Part shown: positions 23,725 through 34,079 of the stretch, piece after piece
How positions within the stretch are numbered: position 1 is the first letter of the stretch
Layout: every line of letters starts with the position of its first letter
DNA from: Panicum virgatum
Lineage: Eukaryota; Streptophyta; Magnoliopsida; Poales; Poaceae
NCBI RefSeq assembly: GCF_016808335.1
Contig: NC_053150.1
Coordinates: 27,920,979-27,984,978 of the forward strand
Reading direction: 5' to 3'
DNA: 64,000 bases
Notes under the pieces: model-generated
The model's database searches: none
What the model saw: the letters and a program-made list of their open reading frames with translations, nothing else
What the model was told of the DNA's origin: nothing
Program-made: the position numbers and the translations under genes

Positions 23725-26700
23725 ATGAGGGCCCCGCAAAGTAATGCAAGCCAGGTCACCACCAACAACAGCAATGTGAGGGCCTGCTTCAACTGCCGAG
23801 AGACGGGACATTTCATCGCCGACTGCCCCTATGCCAAGAACAAGCCCGCTACGTCAGCCTTCTCCAACACGGTGAACGGACCAAAGCCAGTCCTGACCGG
23901 TGCCAACCGAGTGCCCATCCACAACAACAGCAACGCCAACAACAATAGTCAGCAGATGAGGCAGCCCCAGCAGTCATTTGGACGAGCCCGAGTCAACCAC
24001 ATCAACGCACAGGAGGCTCAAGGAGTTCAGGGCGTAGTACTCGGTGAGTACCTAGTCAGCTCAGCCCTTGCAACAATATTATTTGATTCTGGAGCATCAC
24101 ACTCATTCATATCCTCGAGTTTCGTGGAAAAGCACAAAATACCTACAGTACTACTAAAAACACCCCTAATAACCCGGACGCCTAGAGGTGACATCAAGTG
24201 TCAACTAGGTTGTCAACGGGTAAGGATCAATTTAAGTGGGGTAGAATTTTTAGCAGATTTAGAAGTACTAAAGTCCAAGGGAATAGACATGATCCTTGGA
24301 ATGGACTGGTTAAGTCGACACAATGGCCTCATAGGATGTACTGACAAGGTGGTACGCCTCACGAACCCGGAAGGAGTCCGAGTGACCTGTCATACCCGGG
24401 AGAGTGGATCGAACCCAATGGTGTTTAGCATGGAAGCCAAGTCCTTGGATGAAGTCCCAGTAGTGAATGAATACCCAGATGTCTTCCCTGAAGAACTTCC
24501 CGGTATGCCACCGGATAGGGATGTAGAGTTTGTTATTGACCTTGTTCCTGGAACCACCCCTATAGCCAAGAGACCCTATAGGATGGCAGCCTCGGAGTTA
24601 GCAGAATTAAAGAAATAGCTGGAAGAACTACAACAAATTGGCTTCATCAGGCCAAGTTCATCTCCTTGGGGAGCCCCGGTTCTATTTGTCAAGAAGAAGG
24701 ACGAAAGTATGAGGTTGTGTGTAGATTACCGGGCACTAAACGAAGTCACTATCAAGAACAAGTACCCCCTTCCCAGGATCGATGACCTTTTTGATCAGTT
24801 AAAAGGGGCCAAGTACTTCTCCAAGATCGATCTGAGGTCTGGATATTTTCAGCTCAAGATTAGGGAGAGCGATATCCCGAAGACAGCCTTTGTCACCCGA
24901 TACGGGCAATTTGAGTTCACAGTAATGTCTTTTGGACTGACAAATGCACCTGCTTATTTCATGAACCTTATGAACAAGGTGTTTATGGACGAGTTAGATA
25001 AGTTTGTCGTAGTCTTCATCGACGACATACTTATTTACTCGAAGAGTATTCATGAGCACGAGCAGCACCTGAGGGTAGTTTTGGAAAAACTGAGAGTGCA
25101 TAGGCCATACGCCAAATTCAGCAAGTGTGAGTTCTGGCTAGAGAAAGTAGCTTTCCTTGGTCATATTCTGACCGAGGAAGGAGTAGCAGTGGATCCCGAG
25201 AAGGTTGAAGCAGTCTCCAACTGGCAACAACCGACCAATGTCAGTGAGATCAGAAGTTTTCTCGGATTAGCTGGGTATTATCGGAGATTCATTGAAGGAT
25301 TTTCCAAGATAGCTCGGCCCATGACAGAGCTACTTAAGAATGAGAAGAAATTCACCTGGACGGAGTCATGTGAAAGGAGTTTCCAGGAATTGAAGCAAAG
25401 ACTAACGACCGCTCCAGTACTAACCCTACCGGATATTCATCGGGATTTTGTCATCTATTGTGATGCGTCCCGACAAGGATTGGGTTGTGTGCTGATGCAA
25501 GACGGGAAAGTTGTTGCATATGCTTCCCGCCAGCTTAGGTCTCATGAGCAAAACTATCCGACCCATGATTTGGAACTTGCAGCCGTAGTGCATGTTCTTA
25601 AAATTTGGAGGCATTATTTGATCGGGAATAAGTGCGAAATCTATACTGACCATAAGAGCCTGAAGTACATCTTCACTCAGCCGGATCTGAACCTAAGGCA
25701 GAGAAGATGGCTGGAATTGGTTAAGGATTATAACTTGGAAATCCATTACCACCCGGGGAAAGCAAACGTAGTAGCCGATGCCCTAAGTCGGAAATCCTAT
25801 GGACCCAAGGATGATCATCTGCGAGAGCAAATGGCACGATTAAATGTGCACGTTATCCCTCGAGGTTCCAGCCAAGTGTTGAACGTTCAATCCACGCTAG
25901 AAGACAGAATCCGAAAGGCACAAAGTTCGGATAAGGGGCTAATGGAAATCCGAAGGCAGACTGGAGAAAATAAGGCGCCAGATTTTAGAGTGGACAATGA
26001 GGGAACCTTATGGTATAAAGATAGGATTTGTGTGCCCCAGAAAGGAGACTTCAGGCAAATAATCATGGGTGAAGCTCACAACTCGGCATATTCCATTCAC
26101 CCAGAATCCACCAAAATGTATATGGACTTAAGACAAAAATATTGGTGGAATGGGATGAAGGCAGATATTGCACGATTTGTCGCCCGGTGCAATACTTGTC
26201 AAAGGATCAAGGCCGAACATCAGAAACCAGTAGGGTAGTTGCAACCCTTACCCATCCCGGTTTGGAAATGGGGCGAGGTAGGAATGGATTTTGTAGTAGG
26301 TTTGCCCAGGACTCAGAAAGGGCACGACTCCATATGGGTAATAGTGGATCGACTTACTAAATCAGCTCATTTCATACCCGTACGAACAAATTACGGCGGA
26401 GAGAAGCTAGCCAAGCTTTATGTGGAAAACATAGTGAAGTTGCATGGTGTGCCCAGCCGAATTGTTTCAGATAGAGGGACCCAGTTCACCTCTAGATTTT
26501 GGAAAAGTTTGCATAAAGCCATGGGCACCAAGTTAGATTTTAGCTCCGCTTATCACCTGCAGACAGATGGCCAGACAGAAAGGGTAAACCAGATTATGGA
26601 AGATATGCTGATAGCGTGTGTCCTCACTTATGGCAAAGATTGGGAGCAGAGTTTACCCTATGCCGAGTTCTCATACAACAACGGGTACCAAGCAAGTTTA

Positions 26701-27350
26701 GGCATGTCACCGTTCGAAGCCCTCAATGGAAGGAAGTGCAGAACACCGTTGATGTGGTCAGAAGTTGGAGAACGTGCCCTAGTCGGGCCCGCACTCATAA
26801 AAGAAGCAGAAGAAAGAGTTGCTGAGATTAGAGAAAAGCTAAAAGCAGCCCAGTCCCGACAGAAGAGCTACGCCGACAAGAAAAGACGGAAAATAAGTTT
26901 CAACCCAGTAGATTTCGTGTATCTCAAGGTGTCACCCATTCGAGGAACCCGAAGATTCCAGGTACAAGGGAAATTGGCCCCCCGGTACATTGGACCATAC
27001 CGAGTTCTAAAGAAAGTTGGAGCAGTAGCATACCGCCTAGAGCTACCAGAAGAAATGTCGGATATACACCCGGTGTTCCACATCTCACAATTAAGAAGGT
27101 GTTTGAGGGTACCCGAAGCAGAACACGTGCCAGTTAAAACGATAGATCCGCAGCCAGACCTGCGATACCAGGAGGTATCGGTTAAGATTCTAGACACTGT
27201 CACCAGGAGGAACCAGAAACTCCGAAGTACGGACATGCAGAGTTCAGTGGAGCAGACACGGAATAGAAGAAGCGACGTGGGAACGCGAAGACGCTCTGAA
27301 GGAGTTTCCCCACTTGTTTAGGAGCCAGCCGAATCTCGAGGACGATATTC
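23725..27350 (+). pseudogene. Element B zinc knuckle-protease-RT-RNase H-integrase-chromodomain, broken
   Basis: Domains in order are the zinc knuckle CFNCRETGHFIADC (about 23785), aspartic protease with DSGASHSF (about 24085), reverse transcriptase with [11 protein letters not shown] (about 25015), RNase H with YCDAS and TDHKSLKY, the integrase zinc region ending CNTC, and the integrase core with MDFVVGLP, SDRGTQF and TDGQTERVN. These are followed by the GPYR-x-L module and a chromodomain-like tail (VQWSRHGIEEATWE) in another frame. Stops are TAG 24616-24618 and TAG 26236-26238. A one-base shift near 27210 takes the main frame out of the chromodomain. The domain order is that of a Tekay chromovirus. 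Confidence 0.9.
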
Positions 27351-27354
27351 ATTT

Positions 27355-27369
27355 TAAGTGGGGTAGGTT
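27355..27369 (+). other. Element B polypurine tract
   Basis: Taagtggggtagg ends two bases before the 3' LTR start (27370). This is the plus-strand priming site. It overlaps the end of the chromodomain-frame coding sequence. Confidence 0.75.
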
Positions 27370-30300
27370 TGTAACATCCCAAAATTCACCAAATCAAATC
27401 GTACGCTTAATATTTTCAAAAAAACCGTTTTCATCGTTGAGCTCCAGTTTTTCCCTAAAGCCCTAACCCTAATATTTCGGGAGCCTTCCCTGTTCCGAAC
27501 ATCCTGATGTCCAATCCCTGTTACGGCCCTCTCTTTTTCCTGTGCCGCGCATCACCAACCGCCGCGCCACGCCCGACCAACGCACGTGCGCGTGTAGTCG
27601 CGGTCGGCGCCGCGATCGGCGCGAATCCTGCCCCCCTTTTCTCTCTCTCTCTCTCTTTCCCATTATCTTTTCTTTTCTCTTTTCGATTTTCCATTTTCTT
27701 TTTCTTTTTCCTCCTCCTCCTCCCTTCCCTCTCTCTTCTTTCTCCCTGCACAGCACGCCGGCCACGCTCCTGGCCAGCCCCTGCTCCGCACGCCCCCTGG
27801 CCGCGCACTCCACCGCGCCAGACACCCCTCGGCCCCCTCTGTTCACGCCCGTGCCGCGACGCGCGCGCGCACGCCCGACCTCACCGAGCCGCGACACCGG
27901 CCACCCGCCCGCGCGCACGCGCTCGCCGGCAGTGCCGCGCCTCGCCGCTTGCGCCCGGTCCGCCACGTGAAGCGAGCTCCGCTGCGCAGACACGCCACCG
28001 CCGTTGACGCCCGCACAGCGCCACCTGCCCGAGGCGTCGCGTCACCTGTGCTCGCCTCGGCACACTCACCGCGTCAACGCTACACCACCCCGGTGACGTA
28101 ACCACTCCGGCAGCACCCGCCCCACACCATTAACGCCGCCCTCAGAGCTTGCCCCGCCGGCCACCGCCCCGCTCCCATCTCCACTGCCTTGGCCGCCAAT
28201 AAAAGGGGCCGAAGGGCACCCCCGAGCTCCACAGCCACCACCACGAGCCACACCGCCCCTGTGCCCCTTCTCTCCGAGCTCCCAGCACCGCCGCCACCAC
28301 CATTGTCGTCGAGCTCTGCCCGCCGCCGTGGAGGGCCACTCACAGGCCGCCATCACCCAAGGTGAGCGGAGGAATCAACTCCCCGAGGCTCCCTCGTGCT
28401 CCTCCCCCTAACCCCGGCCATCACCAGGCTCTGCAGCGCCGCCGCCGCGCCGGCCAGAACCGCCCGCCGCCATGGCTGCCCTCATCGCGGGCCCCTTCCC
28501 TGAAATCAAGGGGGGAATCAACCCCACAAGCTTCCCTCTCCCTTTTCCCCCTGATTCCGGTCGCCGCAGTGCCCTAGGCTGCCGTCGAGAGCCGCCGCCG
28601 ACGCGCCAAGCGCCCCTCCCCTGCTCTGCGTTGAGAGGAAGGGGAAAGAGTGGCCATTTTGCCCTTAAGCCCCTCCCCTTCTCTCTATTTCTTAAAGAGT
28701 CCCCCGCTTTTAGCCATTTTGCAAAAGAAACCTTTTCCCTTTAGTTTTTTCAAAATAAACCCTCCCCTCGTATAAACTTAATTCTAAATAGACCCCTGAT
28801 CTTTCCAGAATGATCCAGATGTTTCCAAAAATTATAAACAGGCCCCTGCCTTCTCGAGAATAATTACAACTAGGTCCCTGATTCCTAATCTAGCCCCTTA
28901 ACCTTTATAAAACCTATCATTTTATGCACCAAATGAACTCTGATCAACCCGAAACTTTACCACGACTTTCACAACTTAGGTTTGACCATTCCATTAGGAA
29001 ACCGCTTGAAAATATTACTCCGTACTCCATATCTTATGTGTTTCCGATTCGAGCTCAACGATAAATTTTTATTTTTCTGTGTCTTGATTGTATGTTTGTT
29101 TGTACGTGTCGTAGACCACGGTGTGAACGAAGGAGAGCCCGTTGACGAGCAGTACTGCGAGCTAGCAAATGAGAACCAGTTCCTCGATCCCAAGCCCGAA
29201 GGACAGTGCTTCGACCAGGACCTTCTCGAAGGCTTCGAAGACGGCAAGTTCAATCCCATCCTTTGATGCATGCTTTTGTCCTAGTTTTTATAAACACAAC
29301 CTATTAGCCTGTTTTACAAATTTTGCATATGTTTTTCTTGCATGAAAATATGGTTGGATAGCCACCCCTTGATTTGTTATGATCATTCCTTGACCACCTA
29401 GATTAATGTCTTATTTTGCTTGGACGTTAATCGATACTAGAATGCTTAGGACCTGGTACTTTATACAACATGTTTTATAAAGAAAAAGTGCGTGTGTGGG
29501 AGGGGATAAAAGTGGATTTTTGAAAGATGAGTCTAGACGGGATGGATGGCATTTCATTGTGATTTGCCATTTGGTGTGCTCGTGCTGGTTTGGCAGGGCA
29601 AGGAAGGGAGATATCCATCTTGTCACCCCTAAGGACCGAGTTGGTGTTACATCTCACCTAACTCCACTATCGTGCAAACCACTCCACCGTTGTATGGGCA
29701 ACGGCTTAGCATAAATCCCACTAGTTAGTCTGATAGCCATCAGGAGAGCTGAGAGCAACGGGTGACTAAGGAGAAGGGATAAGCCCCGAGTGACTTATGC
29801 CCCGGTTAAACCTAGGTGAACGGTCGATGACCCCTTGGTGCATCCCGTGATGGCTAGTTAGGTCTAGCTAAGGTGGGTAATGGCTTTGTTGGGATCTGCA
29901 CCGACACTAAGGTGATCGAGTTGCGGTACCCCGCTTGTGGGTAAAGTTGCACACCTCTGCAGAGTTAAGAATCTATTCGAATAGCCGTACCCATGGTACT
30001 GGGCGAGTTACAGTGTGGTCTCACAACTAGTGCTTACTATGGGATGGGTTGGCGTGAGTTGTTTTGGAAATGTGTCCGGCAGTTGTGCCGTGTGCTACGG
30101 CGGACGAGGATTCCGGTAGCAGTCTTAAAATTTGGATCCTGTGAGGATCAACCCTTGGTGTTACTCGGTATAAGAGAACTGATTTTAAAAATGCTTTCTT
30201 TCAAACGAGCCCCTGCATAAAATATTGCTTTCCGCAAATCGAACCCTAGTCTTATCCTTGATTTACCCTATGCATTATACTCTGTTTATACCTCCCTCCG

Positions 30301-30662
30301 TGGGTGTGGTTGGACTTGCTGAGTACGTTTGTACTCACCCCATTCTTTATTTTTACAGAAGAAGATCCAGACTTTGTACCTGACGACGTTGAGTAGGGGT
30401 ACCGTACTGCACCCAGCCTTGCCTGTGGATTAGGGTCACCCGCAGGAGATACTGCATGGTGCAAGACTCTGATGATTTTCTTTTTATATTTAATATTGTT
30501 GCGTGTGTATGGATTGTAATCCTCGCGATAGTGGCACTTCTCTGCTCACTACCGCGTTGAGTTGTACGGTAATGAACCATCTGATATAATAAATGTGTCA
30601 TCAGCCTCCTGGGACTGATGTTTGTAACACATTTAAGTCTTCTCTTATGAGGGGACGCTTCA
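27370..30662 (+). repeat. Element B 3' LTR
   Basis: TGTAACATCCC...GGACGCTTCA, 3293 bp, without the C insertion. It keeps an acidic frame of 50 codons at 29117-29266, in which the 5' copy has a TAG. The gagtac hairpin is at 30321-30336, followed by a Glu/Asp-rich short frame. The TATA region reads caataaaagg. Confidence 0.93.
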
Positions 30663-30667
30663 ACAGC

Positions 30668-31587
30668 CGAGGGCTCGGACCCCCCATAGGGGTCCGAGAC
30701 CTCCCCGCGTCCATCCGGACCTCCCATGCGCGTAGAACCAATATACCGCCGGGGCGGGGTCCGGGGGCGCCACGTGTCCCGCAAGCATAGGCGCGGGCGC
30801 GAGTCTTCTGCTGGAAGACTCGCCCACCCACCGCATTCAACGCGGGTGGTTGAGGCGTGCTCTGCCACTGCGGCACGCGGGGAAGCTTTTGTTAGGCCTC
30901 ACTGTAGACCGCATGTTACCGAGGTACACAGTGCAGCCGCATGCGCCGCATCCGCGCAGAGCCCGTCTGCCGCATTAAATGGATACGACAGCACGGCACC
31001 CTTTCATCATACCGCTTATGCCGCAAGCTACACGGCCCATTCTGCTACGCGGCATGCTACGCCAAGCTGCGCCGCAAGCTACGCCCTGGCGCCGTTTCGA
31101 CATGATAGGGTATGTCTATGCCGGACGGAAGATTCCCACGGGCAAAGCAAGGAAATCCCGGAATAAGATCTTTCCCAGGCGTAGGACCATAATAGTGCTA
31201 GGCCATTCGTATTAAATACATCATCGTTGGGCCCACCTATCAGGGACTCAACGGCCATGTACGCGCCTCCCTTGAGATATAAAAGGGAGGTGCTCGCTGC
31301 ACACTCGAGATAGACTCGACACTCTCTAAGGCTAAGTAAAGCTAGACACAACACAAGCTCGGATTCACTCCGAACAATCCAGCTCTCAACTTCTAGAGAG
31401 CACAAGCAATACAACACATAGTGGACGTAGGGTATTACGCTCCGGCGGCCCGAACCACTCTAAACCTGCTGTGTTCATCATGTTCTTGCATCTAGATTGG
31501 GCTAATCCTAGCTACCCCCGAGTACTCACCCTCTGGGTTTAGGCGGGTGCACTACGCCACCCGGCTGTGGGTTTGCACACCACGACA
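30668..31587 (+). repeat. Element A 5' LTR, second part
   Basis: This resumes the A LTR after the nest (cgagggctcggac...) and ends ccacgaca immediately before the primer site. It contains the A promoter and matches 42736-43647 of the 3' LTR. Confidence 0.94.
31278..31285 (+). promoter_or_regulatory. TATA box of the element A 5' LTR
   Basis: Tataaaag sits in cttgagatataaaagggagg. The same box is found at 43339-43346 (A 3' LTR) and in both D LTRs at 49374-49381 and 61836-61843, so it is conserved in this family. Confidence 0.8.
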
Positions 31588-31607
31588 TTTGGCGCGCCAG
31601 GTAGGGG
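31588..31607 (+). other. Element A primer-binding site
   Basis: Tttggcgcgccaggtagggg follows the LTR end. It is not the initiator-Met type used by B. The same site follows the D 5' LTR. It is typical of Tat-type grass elements, but I did not determine the tRNA. Confidence 0.8.
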
Positions 31608-31647
31608 AGGGCTTTAGCTAGTTTTAGCTCATCCCTTGCTCATCTCC

Positions 31648-34079
31648 ATGGTTTGGGTGGTTGAGCACTCCCACCACGACGACGACGTGGAGATGACGGA
31701 GGGTGTGGCGTCATCCGCGCCACACGCCTCTCGCCTTCCTGCGCCAGGGGAAACCATGCCCGTGGAGCAGCCACCGTCGGCAGCGGCGCGCACTGCACGT
31801 CGGCGAGAGTCAGGGCGCCCGTCAAGGGCCCCCTCACAAGCTGCAAGCGGCAGAGCACTGGCAGCAGCTAGGGAGTTGCTTCGAAACCCTCCGATTGCTG
31901 CAGCCTCGCCAGACGCCCTGAGGCAGTGGCGGGACGACGTTGACCGTCTCCTCCATCTGGCTCAGGCCTCCCCCAGTTTTGTAAGGACTGGCAACGACCT
32001 CCGTCTGGCAATGCGGTGGTACCCTACCTCCAGCGCCAGGGCAGTGCGTCGGCATCCGTGCGCTCCCCCACGGTGAGGGGTGCGCGAACAGAAGACCTGT
32101 GGGCGGAGCTCAACCGCAAGCGCACGGGTGAGGACGCCCGCATCTCCGTCAAAAGGGCGCGAGAACGCCGCCTCAACATCGAGGGCCGCAACCTCAACGC
32201 CGACTTGGATGCAGCGGCACCCAAGCCTCCGGGAAACGCCCGGATACAGGCGGGCACCCCGGTGGCTGGGGTGGGTTGCACTGCGCTAGCGGATCACCTC
32301 CGCGTGGTGGCATGGCCGTCCAAGTTCCGCCCGCACCTGACGGAGAAGTACGACGGTACCACTAATCCGTCGGAATTCCTGCAGGTGTACGTTACCGCCA
32401 TCACAGCAGCTGGTGCTAACGACGCTGTCATGGTGAGCTACTTTCATGTAGCCTTGACTGGGCCAGCCCGGACTTGGCTCATGAACCTCACTCCTGGGAC
32501 GATTCAGTCCTGGGATGAGCTCTGTGTGAGGTTCACTGCGAACTTCACCACTGTGTACTAGCAGCATGGTGTGGAAGGTCACCTCCATGCCGTGAGGCAG
32601 AAACCCGGAGAGACGCTCCAGGCATTCATCTCGCGCTTCACCAAGGTACGGGGTACCATTCCTTGTATTTTTGACACATCTATCATTACTACTTTCCGTC
32701 AGGGGGTACGTGGTGAGAAGATGCTCGATAAACTGGCGACACACGAGGTGGAAAGCGTTACCATGCTTTTCTCCCTGGCTGACAAGTGTGCCAGGGCCAC
32801 TGAGGGCCGCGCATGGCACTCAGCCCCCCAAGACGGAGACGCCAGGGCTGGTGGCTCCAGAGCTACCATCCAGGGCGGTGGCAAGAAAAAGAAGAACAAG
32901 AACTGGGGTCGCGGGGAGCCACAAGCCGGCGGTCCAGTCGCTGCAGCAACGGCACCAGCTGCTGCGGCAACGGCTGGGGGCCAGAATGCGCATGGCAAGT
33001 GTCCATGCCAGCAAGGTGGCAACGGAGGTTCATGCCCAGTTCATCCCACCGCTCGCCACAGTGCTGCTGACTGCCACGAGATCCAGAAACTCGCGAAGCG
33101 GGTCAGTGGGCGGCGTGAGCAGGCCTCCAAGGAAGACTCGCCCCCTCCTCGCCAGCGGTCTGGCAAGGAGAAAGCCTCCGACAGTGAGGCCACTGCCGGG
33201 GAGAAGGAGTTGGGGTACCAATCCCCCGCTCGGGAGCTGAAGGGCATTTAAAGCCACGTCAACTTCGACTCTGACAATGAGGAGCGCCGCAAGAAGCTGT
33301 ACGTAACGTACGGCGGAAGTTGGGTGCTTGTCTCCCGGCGGGACGTGAAGACCCTTCGCCGAGAGGTCCTTTCGGCGAAGCTGGGGGTCCCGAAGGCGGC
33401 GCCGCACCACAGGTGGAGGAACACCACCATCTCCTTCGGGCCATCTGACTGCCCGGAGAATATGGCCGGGGCTGGTGTACTACCTCTAGTCACCGCCCCT
33501 GTCATTGCCAACATCAGGCTCTATGACGTGCTGATTGATGGTGGGGCAGGCTTCAACGTCATCAGCTATGCAGCGTTCAAGCAGCTGCAGATCCCGGAGT
33601 CCAAGCTGACTCCCTCTCGCCCATTCTCTGGAGTGGGCCCACATCCGGTGTTCCCTCTGGGGAGCATCACTCTGATGGTCACATTCGGGACCGAGGAGAA
33701 TTTTCGCACAGAGAGCGTCCAGTTCGATGTTGCGGAGGTGAACCTCCCGTTCAATGCCATCATTGGCAGGCCGGCTCTCTACCGCTTCATGGCCATTGCC
33801 CATTACGGGTATTTGGTCCTGAAGATGCCTTCCCCTGCCGGTGTCCTCACCGTGCGGGATGACCGCACCGCCGCCGTCGCTGCAGTTGAGAAACTGCATG
33901 CTCTAGCGGTAGAGGCTGCACGATCCGAGGAGGACCCATCCACCTCGCGAGCCAAGGTGCCTGCCAGGGCACATAAGGTTCAACCGTCCGACCCGGACAA
34001 TGTTCCCGTGAAGACCGTGCAGATCGGAGCGGACTCCTCCAGGACCACCCGCATCGCAGGAAACCTGGAGGAGAAATAG
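31648..34079 (+). pseudogene. Element A gag-protease, broken
   Basis: The frame starts at ATG 31648 and shifts near 32000. The capsid domain (WPSKFRPHL, GPARTWLMNL, FTKVRGTIP) is interrupted by TAG 32559-32561, where D has a sense codon. A nucleocapsid-like C/H motif (CPVHPTARHSAADC) follows. TAA 33249-33251 interrupts the linker. The protease has LIDGGAGFNVIS and a conserved downstream block (FSGVGPHPVFPLGSI). The frame ends at TAG 34077-34079, a stop also present at the same place in D. Confidence 0.88.

Larger units (their letters stand above)
14303..30662 (+). mobile_element. Element B: Tekay-type chromovirus inserted in the 5' LTR of A
   Basis: The element starts TGTAACATCCC, ends GGACGCTTCA, and is flanked by ACAGC (14298-14302 and 30663-30667). 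That sequence occurs once at the same site of the undisturbed 3' LTR of A. It contains LTRs of about 3.3 kb, an initiator-Met primer site, two extra ORFs, gag, and polymerase with the integrase-chromodomain order typical of Tekay/Del elements. About 6-7 differences in the first 235 bases of the LTRs indicate it is younger than A. It is disabled by at least nine in-frame stops and two frameshifts. Confidence 0.95.
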
